Positions 57,892-64,000 of a stretch of DNA of 64,000 bases are shown here, piece by piece. The stretch comes from Actinomadura darangshiensis (lineage in GTDB: Bacteria > Actinomycetota > Actinomycetes > Streptosporangiales > Streptosporangiaceae). The translations under genes were made by a program, and so were the position numbers. The stretch spans positions 1 to 64,000 of the forward strand of contig NZ_SMKY01000004.1 in NCBI RefSeq assembly GCF_004349235.1. Reading direction: 5' to 3'. The notes below the pieces were generated by a model that searched no databases, was not told where the DNA came from, and was given only the letters and a program-made list of their open reading frames with translations. Position 1 is the stretch's first letter; each line of letters starts with the position of its first letter.

Positions 57892-59079
57892 GTGAGCGCA
57901 GAGTCCAGCAAGCCCGCACTCGACCTGTCCGACGTCGACCACCGCGTGGGCCTGCCCGTCGGCGGCGGCCAGCTGCGGGACCCGTGCGGTCCGTCCGACA
58001 TCCGCCGCTGGGTGATGGCGATGGACTACCCCAACCCGCTGCACTGGGACGAGGAGTTCGCCCGCGAGGCGGGGTTCGGCGGCATCGTCGCGCCGCAGTC
58101 CATCGCGGTGGCCCTGGACTACGGGCACGGGGCGGCGCCCGCGTGCGTCGGCCACATCCCGGGCAGCCACCTGATCTTCGGCGGCGAGGAATGGTGGTTC
58201 TACGGCTGCCCCGTCCGCCCCGGCGACCAGCTGTTCCAGGAACGGCGCTTCCACGACTACAAGGTGACCGAGACCCGCTTCGCGGGGCCCACGATGTTCT
58301 CCCGGGGAGACACCGTCCACACCAACCAGGACGGCGTCCTGGTGGCGCGCGAGCGCTCGACCGCGATCCGCTACCTCTACGAGGAGGCGCGCAGGCGCGG
58401 CATGTACGAGAACCGGCTCGGCGAGACCAGGCGCTGGACGGCCGGTGAGCTGACCGAGATCGAGAAGCTGCGGCGGGCATGGCTCGAGTCCGGCCGCGCA
58501 GGCGTCTCACCCCGCTTCGAGGAGGTGCGGGTCGGCGACCTGCTGCCGCGCCGCGTGATCGGCCCGCACAGCATCGCCTCCTTCACCACCGAGTACCGGG
58601 CCTTCCTGTTCAACATCTGGGGCACCTTCCAGTGGGTCGCTCCCCCGGGCGTCGACGATCCCTGGGTCGACCAGGACCCCGGCTGGGGAGAGGACTTCCG
58701 CTTCGACGAGGAGGACGCCCGGATCGACCCGCGCAAGCGGGACGGCCTGTACGTGGGACCGTCCCGCGGCCACATCGACGCCGAGCGGGCGAGCGAGGTC
58801 GGCATGGCGCGCGCCTACGGCTACGGCGCCACGATGGGCGCGTGGTGCACCGACTACCTCGCCTACTGGGCCGGCAACGACGGCATGGTGCGCCATTCCA
58901 AGGCGGACTTCCGCGGGCCGGCGTTCGAGGGCGACGCCACGTACTTCGACGCCGAGGTCGTCGACAAGACGGCCGAGTCGCAGTGGGGGGTGCCGCTGGT
59001 CCAGGTGCGGCTGCGCCTCACCGACCAGGACGGCGGAGTTCTGGTGAGCTGCACGGCCGAGGTCGAGCTGCCGTTCTAG
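57892..59079 (+). CDS. MaoC/FAS1-like acyl dehydratase
   Basis: A 395-residue double-hotdog protein. The N-terminal half (RWVMAMDYPNPLHWDEEFAR, FGGIVAPQSIAVAL) resembles FAS1-type MaoC-like dehydratase domains; the C-terminal half has RASEVGMARAYGYGATMGAW and DYLAYWAGNDGMVRHSKADF, with VRLRLTDQDGGVLVSCTAEV at the end. Members hydrate 2-enoyl-CoA. GTG 57892 was chosen because GGGGAG lies six bases upstream; an earlier frame would run through operator C. It heads a four-gene plus-strand operon. The likely role is hydration after acyl-CoA dehydrogenase action. Confidence 0.83.
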   Translation: MSAESSKPALDLSDVDHRVGLPVGGGQLRDPCGPSDIRRWVMAMDYPNPLHWDEEFAREAGFGGIVAPQSIAVALDYGHGAAPACVGHIPGSHLIFGGEEWWFYGCPVRPGDQLFQERRFHDYKVTETRFAGPTMFSRGDTVHTNQDGVLVARERSTAIRYLYEEARRRGMYENRLGETRRWTAGELTEIEKLRRAWLESGRAGVSPRFEEVRVGDLLPRRVIGPHSIASFTTEYRAFLFNIWGTFQWVAPPGVDDPWVDQDPGWGEDFRFDEEDARIDPRKRDGLYVGPSRGHIDAERASEVGMARAYGYGATMGAWCTDYLAYWAGNDGMVRHSKADFRGPAFEGDATYFDAEVVDKTAESQWGVPLVQVRLRLTDQDGGVLVSCTAEVELPF

Positions 59080-59101
59080 CGCCGCCGGCGGGAGGCAAGC
59101 G

Positions 59102-60808
59102 ATGGATGCCGCGACGAACACCGGACCCGGACGGCCCCTCTCGGTCGTGGCGGGACCGCCGCTGAGCGAGGAGCCGGGGCTCGGCCCGCTCACCCTCCCG
59201 GGCTTCCTGCGGGAGGTGACGGAGAGGTACGGCGAACGCGAGGCGATCGTCCTGCGCGGGCCCGGCGGCGCCGTCCGCTGGACGTACACCGATCTCTGGG
59301 AGCGCGCGATCGAGGTCGCCCGCGCGCTGCGCGCGTGCGGCCTGGGCAAGGACGGCCGTGTCGGCGTCCTGATGACGAACCGGCCCGAATGGATCGCCGC
59401 CGTCTTCGGGGTGTCCCTCGCCGGCGGCGTGGCCGTCACGCTCAGCACCTTCTCCACGCCGTACGAACTCGACCACCTGCTCCAGGTCTCCTGCGTGTCG
59501 GTGCTGCTCTTCGAGCGCACCGTGCTGAAGACGGACTTCGCCGCCGTGCTGACCGGCCTCGAACCCGGGATCGGCAAGGCGGCACCGGGCGCGCTGCGGT
59601 CGGCGCGGTACCCGTACCTGCGCCACCTGGCGGTGATCGGCGACGCCGCGCCGGGCGGGGCGGTCGACGGCTGGGGCGCGTTCCTGGCGCGCGGCGCCGC
59701 GGAGCCGCGCGAAACGGTCGAGGCCGCCGCCGAGGCCACCCGTCCCGGCGACCCGGCACTGCTGTTCTTCTCGTCGGGCTCGACCAGCAGACCGAAGGGG
59801 ATCCTCAGCGCGCACCGGGGCGTCTGCGTCCAGTTGTGGCGCTTCCGGCGCCTGTACGGATTCGGCCCGGAGGACGGCGTCCGCGGCTGGACGGCCAACG
59901 GCTACTTCTGGTCCGGCAACTTCGCCATGTCGCTCGGCTCGACCCTCGCGGCCGGCGGCGCGCTCGTGCTGCAGCCCACCTTCGCCGCCGCCGAGGCCCT
60001 CGACCTCATGCAGGCGGAACGGGTGAACTTCCCGTTCGCCTGGCCGCACCAGTGGGCACAGCTGGAGGCGGCGCCCAACTGGGCCGGCGCCGACCTGAGC
60101 AGCATGCGTTTCGTGGACCGGGCGACCCCGGTCGCGCGCCACCCCACCGTCACCGCCGTCTGGTACGAGCCCGGCCACGCCTACGGCAACACCGAGACCT
60201 TCACCATCAGCACCTGCTATCCGGCCGACACGCCGCCCAAGGTGCACGCCGGCAGCAGCGGCGTGCCGCTGCCGGGCGTCACGGTGAAGATCGTCGATCC
60301 CCTCACCGGCGCCGTCGTGCCGCGCGGCGAGCGGGGCGAGATCTGCGCCAAGGGCCCCACTCTCATGCTGGGCTACCTCGGCGTCCCGCTCGACCAGACC
60401 CTCGACGGCGAGGGCTTCTTCCACACCGGCGACGGCGGCCGCCTCGACGACGCCGGACGCCTGTACTGGGAGGGTCGGCTCACCGACATCATCAAGACGG
60501 GCGGCGCCAACGTCTCACCGCGCGAGGTCGACGAAGCCGCGTCCGCCCATCCCGGCGTGCGGCTGGCGCACACCGTCGGGGTGCCGCACGAGACGCTCGG
60601 CGAAGTCGTGGTCACCTGCGTCGTCCCCCATGACGGCGTGCTTCTGGAGGCGCGGGACGTCCGCGCGTTCCTCCGGGAACGGCTTGCGAGCTACAAGGTT
60701 CCGCGCCACGTCCTGTTCTTCCGCGAGGACGAGATCACCCTCACTGGGACCGCGAAGATCAAATCCAGTGACCTGCGGGAGCTGGCCGCCGCCAGGATCC
60801 AGAGCTGA
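59102..60808 (+). CDS. ANL-family acyl-CoA ligase
   Basis: A 568-residue adenylate-forming ligase. Motifs: LLFFSSGSTSRPKGILSAHR (A3), AYGNTETFTIS (A5), FFHTGDGGRLDDAGRLYWEG (A7), GGANVSPREVDEAASAHPG (A8), and catalytic Lys in LTGTAKIKSSDLRE (A10). It lies 22 bases after the MaoC gene. With the second ligase at 45-46.6 kb the island has two CoA-activating enzymes, perhaps for two acids formed after ring cleavage. The substrate is unknown. Confidence 0.92.
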   Translation: MDAATNTGPGRPLSVVAGPPLSEEPGLGPLTLPGFLREVTERYGEREAIVLRGPGGAVRWTYTDLWERAIEVARALRACGLGKDGRVGVLMTNRPEWIAAVFGVSLAGGVAVTLSTFSTPYELDHLLQVSCVSVLLFERTVLKTDFAAVLTGLEPGIGKAAPGALRSARYPYLRHLAVIGDAAPGGAVDGWGAFLARGAAEPRETVEAAAEATRPGDPALLFFSSGSTSRPKGILSAHRGVCVQLWRFRRLYGFGPEDGVRGWTANGYFWSGNFAMSLGSTLAAGGALVLQPTFAAAEALDLMQAERVNFPFAWPHQWAQLEAAPNWAGADLSSMRFVDRATPVARHPTVTAVWYEPGHAYGNTETFTISTCYPADTPPKVHAGSSGVPLPGVTVKIVDPLTGAVVPRGERGEICAKGPTLMLGYLGVPLDQTLDGEGFFHTGDGGRLDDAGRLYWEGRLTDIIKTGGANVSPREVDEAASAHPGVRLAHTVGVPHETLGEVVVTCVVPHDGVLLEARDVRAFLRERLASYKVPRHVLFFREDEITLTGTAKIKSSDLRELAAARIQS

Positions 60809-60833
60809 CGAGGGCGGTGAGTATCGTCGGCCC

Positions 60834-62084
60834 ATGCGGAACCCGGGGCGGACGAGCGGCACGGCTCCGGAGGCCTGCGCGGCGGCGTGGGCTGCGAGCG
60901 GTGTGGTGGAGCTGTCGGGCTGTGCGGACGGCCCGCCCCTCCTCCCGCCGGGACGGGCGGCGCCGGCCGCCGGGGAGATGGCCGCCCGGTTCGCCGCCGC
61001 CACGGGGGCGCCCGCGCTGAACGGCGCCCGCCTGCTGTCCGAGCGCGCCGCGTTCACCGGTCACCGGCGGCGCGGGCGCGTGTCGCCGGGCGGCGCCTGC
61101 CGGCTGCTGCCCGCGGCGGACGGATGGGCTGCGGTGTCGTGCGCCCGCCCGGACGACCCCGCCCTGCTCGGCGCGCTCGCGGGCGCCGACGCCGGCGACG
61201 ACCCGTGGCCGGCGGTCGAAGGCTGGCTGCACGCACACACGGGCGCGGAGCTGGCCGAACGCGCCGAGCTTCTCGGCGTCGCGGCCGGTCCCGTCCGGGT
61301 CTCGCCCGGCGGCGCGCGCGTCCCGGCGCCCGCGTCCTTGCGTCCGGTGAAGGACGCGCTGGTCGTCGACTTCAGCGCGCTGTGGGCGGGCCCGCTCTGC
61401 GCCCACCTTCTCGGACTGGCCGGCGCACGTGTCGTCAAGGTCGAGACGCCCTCCCGGCCGGACGGCGCCCGCCATGGCGACCCCGGCTTCTACCGGCTCC
61501 TGCACGCGGGCCACCGTTCCGTCGTGCTGGACCCGGCGACGACGGCGGGCCGCCGGGCCATGGCGGCCCTGGTGGAGGCCGCCGACATCGTCATCGAGGC
61601 GTCGCGCCCGCGGGCTCTCGCCCGGTTCGGGCTGGACGCCGAGGCGGCCGCCGCCGCGGGGACGACGTGGGTCTCGATCACCGCGAACGGTCGCGCCTCC
61701 GGCCGCGTCGGGTTCGGCGACGACGTGGCCGCCGGGGCGGGGCTGGTCTGCCGGGACGCGGATCTGCGCCCGCTATTCTGCGGCGACGCCATCGCGGACC
61801 CGCTGACCGGGCTGACCGCCGCCGTCCTGGCCGCCGCCGCACCGCCGGGGGGCGGCATGCTGTGGGACGTGTCCATGTCCGACGTCGTGGCGGCGACCCT
61901 CGACCCGCATCCGCCCGCCGAGAGCGTCCCGGCTCTCGCCCACGGCGACGGCTGGGCGATCGAGACCGAGCACGGGATCGAGCCCGTTCAGGCCCCGGTT
62001 CGCCGCGAGCCGGCCGGCGACGCTCCCGCGATGGGCGCCGACACGTCCGATGTCCTGCGCGAGCTGGGAATCGCGATCCCGTGA
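60834..62084 (+). CDS. CaiB/BaiF-family CoA-transferase, divergent
   Basis: A 416-residue class III CoA-transferase-like protein. Family blocks occur in the second half: ALVVDFSALWAGPLCAHLLG, GARVVKVETPSRPDGAR, HAGHRSVVLDPATTAGRRAM and IADPLTGLTAAVLAAAAPPG; a candidate catalytic Asp is in VGFGDDVAAGAGL. The first 150 residues are Ala/Gly-rich and poorly conserved. ATG 60834 is 25 bases after the ligase stop. Its stop overlaps the amidohydrolase GTG. Specificity unknown; the active-site region is less typical than in the other CaiB of the window. Confidence 0.85.
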   Translation: MRNPGRTSGTAPEACAAAWAASGVVELSGCADGPPLLPPGRAAPAAGEMAARFAAATGAPALNGARLLSERAAFTGHRRRGRVSPGGACRLLPAADGWAAVSCARPDDPALLGALAGADAGDDPWPAVEGWLHAHTGAELAERAELLGVAAGPVRVSPGGARVPAPASLRPVKDALVVDFSALWAGPLCAHLLGLAGARVVKVETPSRPDGARHGDPGFYRLLHAGHRSVVLDPATTAGRRAMAALVEAADIVIEASRPRALARFGLDAEAAAAAGTTWVSITANGRASGRVGFGDDVAAGAGLVCRDADLRPLFCGDAIADPLTGLTAAVLAAAAPPGGGMLWDVSMSDVVAATLDPHPPAESVPALAHGDGWAIETEHGIEPVQAPVRREPAGDAPAMGADTSDVLRELGIAIP

Positions 62085-63490
62085 GAACTCCAGTGGAGGC
62101 GGCCACGGTCCTGTACCGCGACGCGGAGGTGGACGGTCGCGGGCGCGGGCATGTCCGCGTCGCCGGCGGCCGGATCGCCGAGGCCGGTCCGCGCCTGGCG
62201 CCGGCACGCGGGGAGCGGGTCGTCGAATGCCGCGGCGGCGCGCTGCTCCCCGGGCTGTGGGATCACCATCTGCATCTGCACGCCCTGTGGGCCTGGAGGC
62301 GATCGGTCGTGTGCGGGCCTCCCTCGGTCGAGGGGCGGGACGCGCTGGCGGCGGCGCTGCGGGCGGCGGTACCCGACGAGCACGGGTGGGTGCGCGGCGT
62401 CGGCTACGTCGAAAGCGTCGCCGGGGATCTGGGCGCGGCGGAACTCGACGCGCTGCGCGCCGACCGTCCCGTCCGCGTTCAGCACCGCAGCGGCGCGCTC
62501 TGGATGCTGAACTCCGCGGCGGCACGGGAGGCGGGCCTGGCCACCGGCCGCCATCCGGGCATCGAACGCGACGCGGGCGGCGTCCCCACCGGGCGGCTGT
62601 GGCGGGCCGACGCCTGGCTCCGGACCCGGCTGCCGGCCGGGCGTCCGGCCGATCTCGGCGCCATCGGACGCGAGCTGGCCCGGCACGGGATCACCGGGGT
62701 CACCGACGCCACGCCCGACCTCACGGCGGAGACGCGGGCCGCGTTCGCGACGGGGAAACCGCCCGCCCGAGTGCATCTGCTCGGGGTGCCCCTCGACGCA
62801 CCCGCTCCCGGCGACCCGCTGGTGACCACCGGCCCGTACAAGATCGTCCTGGCCGATTCGGGCCTGCCGCCGCTGGACGGCCTGACCGAGCGGATCACGC
62901 GCGCCCACGCGTGCGGGCGCGCCGTCGCGGTGCACTGCGTGACCCGGGAGGCGCTGCTGCTCCTGCTCGCCGCGCTCGACGCGGCCGGGGTCCGCGCCGG
63001 GGACCGGGTCGAGCATGCCGCCCTCGTCCCCGGGGAGACGATCGGCGAGCTGGCCCGCCTCGGGCTGCGCGTGGTCACCCAGCCCGGCTTCCTCGCCGAC
63101 CGGGGCGACGACTACCTGCGCGACGTCCCCGCCCGGGACCACGGCGACCTCTACCGCTGCCGCAGCCTGGTCGAGTCGGGCGTCCCGGTCGGCCTGTCGA
63201 GCGACGCCCCCTACGGGCCGCTCGACCCCTGGCGGGTCATCGACGCCGCCGCACGGCGGCGCACGCGGTCCGGTGCGGTGGCCGGAGCGGGCGAGACGAT
63301 CACCACGCGCGCCGCCCTGCGCTCCTACCTCACCGCCCCGGACGATCCCGGCGGCCGCGTCCGGCGCGTCCGTCCGGGCGCCCCGGCCGACCTGATGGTG
63401 CTGCGCGTGCCGCTCGCGGAGGCGCTGCGCCGTCCGGACGCGGGCGCCGTCCGGTGCACCATGGTCGCCGGGTGCCTCACCGGGGACTGA
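62081..63490 (+). CDS. Amidohydrolase family 3 (YtcJ-like)
   Basis: A 469-residue metal-dependent hydrolase. Metal ligands can be followed: H-L-H in LWDHHLHLHALW, candidate Lys in TGPYKIVLADSG, His in VAVHCVTREALL and DRVEHAALVP, and Asp in GLSSDAPYGPLDPW. N- and C-terminal beta-sandwich segments flank the barrel (GRIAEAGPRLAPARG, GAPADLMVLRVPLAEALRRP). YtcJ-like enzymes cleave amide, formamide or ring C-N bonds; some hydrolase members act on lactones. GTG 62081 overlaps the CaiB stop. It is last in the plus-strand operon and its end overlaps the convergent DoxX gene by 14 bases. Confidence 0.88.
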   Translation: MRTPVEAATVLYRDAEVDGRGRGHVRVAGGRIAEAGPRLAPARGERVVECRGGALLPGLWDHHLHLHALWAWRRSVVCGPPSVEGRDALAAALRAAVPDEHGWVRGVGYVESVAGDLGAAELDALRADRPVRVQHRSGALWMLNSAAAREAGLATGRHPGIERDAGGVPTGRLWRADAWLRTRLPAGRPADLGAIGRELARHGITGVTDATPDLTAETRAAFATGKPPARVHLLGVPLDAPAPGDPLVTTGPYKIVLADSGLPPLDGLTERITRAHACGRAVAVHCVTREALLLLLAALDAAGVRAGDRVEHAALVPGETIGELARLGLRVVTQPGFLADRGDDYLRDVPARDHGDLYRCRSLVESGVPVGLSSDAPYGPLDPWRVIDAAARRRTRSGAVAGAGETITTRAALRSYLTAPDDPGGRVRRVRPGAPADLMVLRVPLAEALRRPDAGAVRCTMVAGCLTGD

Positions 63491-64000
63491 CTGCGTCCTC
63501 CGCCGGCTTCCGGGCGGGCCGCCAGAAGACGGCGAGCAGAAGCGCGGCGCCGATCCCACCGGCCAGCGCGGTGATGGCCAGGCCCGTCCAGCCGGACAGG
63601 TCATCGGCGACCCCAAGCCCCCGATCCACCGACACAGCGCCACCACCCAGGGCGCCGAGCGCGCACGCCACCATGATGATCATCACGACGTACTCATAGC
63701 CCTGACCGGGCCGGAAGATGAAGAACCCGTTGCGCAGATGCGCGGTGATGAACGCCACCGCCATCGTCCCGACCGCCCCGGCCGCCGCCAGCGGCGTGAG
63801 CAGACCCAGCAACAACACCACCCCGGCACCCAGCTCCGTGCCCGTCGCCATCAACGCGTGCAACCGCCCCGGCCGCAACCCCATCGACTCGAACCAGCCC
63901 GCCGTACCCGCGATCCTCCCGCCACCGAACGCATGGTTCCACCCATGCGCCACCAGCGTGCCGCCCACCGACACCCGAAGGACCAGGGACGCGATGTCGA
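63477..64000 (-). CDS. DoxX-like membrane protein, 5' end outside the window
   Basis: At least 174 residues; the frame stays open to the right edge and reads DIASLVLRVSVGGTLVAHGW, a typical DoxX N-terminus, so the GTG at 63974 is probably internal. Four hydrophobic segments are visible (GAGVVLLLGLLTPLAAAGAV, AVAFITAHLRNGFF, YVVMIIMVACALGALGGG, ALAGGIGAALLLAVFW). DoxX proteins are small membrane proteins linked to redox or thiol stress in mycobacteria, with little defined chemistry. Convergent with the amidohydrolase. Confidence 0.85.
   Translation of the reverse strand, partial: DIASLVLRVSVGGTLVAHGWNHAFGGGRIAGTAGWFESMGLRPGRLHALMATGTELGAGVVLLLGLLTPLAAAGAVGTMAVAFITAHLRNGFFIFRPGQGYEYVVMIIMVACALGALGGGAVSVDRGLGVADDLSGWTGLAITALAGGIGAALLLAVFWRPARKPAEDAVSPR

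Overview
The window is very GC-rich, densely coding DNA (58 gene calls including two edge fragments and one remnant). Most start/stop codons overlap (ATGA, GTGA) and GTG starts are common. The gene families are a six-gene mce operon, ROK and TetR regulators, mycofactocin-type SDR, Rieske and Baeyer-Villiger oxygenases, and formylglycine-generating enzyme. Together these indicate a soil actinomycete; something like Actinomadura or another Streptosporangiales member is my guess, not shown by the sequence. I see no rRNA, tRNA, CRISPR array, insertion sequence or phage gene. No gene-free stretch exceeds 300 bases; the longest gaps (15278-15548, 35333-35607, 36484-36742, 57674-57891) hold promoters, inverted repeats and one 26-codon leader ORF.

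Left part (1-20 kb), transport and carbohydrate. A LysR tail is followed by a MacB/FtsX-type ABC exporter divergent from a NarL-type two-component system. Next is a secreted GH43-like glycosidase divergent from a tightly coupled operon: ROK regulator, TauABC/SsuABC-like importer, cytoplasmic sulfatase (CTPAR), its formylglycine-generating enzyme, galactose-1-phosphate uridylyltransferase, and a 28-codon remnant of galactokinase. This reads as uptake and intracellular desulfation of a sulfated, probably galactose-containing, compound. A second sugar module follows: ROK kinase plus ROK repressor, divergent from an MmsA/MmsB/ChvE multiple-monosaccharide importer.

Middle (20-39 kb), hydrophobic substrate uptake and first oxidation. 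A complete mce operon (yrbEA, yrbEB, mceA-F, Mce-associated protein, terminal TetR) lies next to a five-gene operon of three molybdenum hydroxylase subunits, a mycofactocin-type SDR and a P450. An acyl-CoA thioesterase, a TetR and a Tat-exported cholesterol-oxidase-like GMC enzyme follow.

Right part (39-63.5 kb), a catabolic island. Four acyl-CoA dehydrogenase genes form one operon divergent from a GntR/FadR regulator. An SDR and acyl-CoA ligase are divergent from a CaiB-type CoA-transferase. A seven-gene operon (SMP-30-like propeller, SDR, Rieske oxygenase, BVMO, SDR, ThDP enzyme, aldehyde dehydrogenase) is divergent from MaoC-like dehydratase, acyl-CoA ligase, CaiB and amidohydrolase genes. 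The three divergent promoter regions share the same rare near-palindrome, core CAATCCTT-RY-AAkGAT, and a GntR gene sits beside one copy. I therefore infer one GntR regulon of about 19 genes for degrading an alicyclic, terpenoid or steroid-like compound: ring oxygenation, lactone formation and opening, CoA activation and beta-oxidation-like steps. The window ends inside a DoxX-like membrane protein gene.
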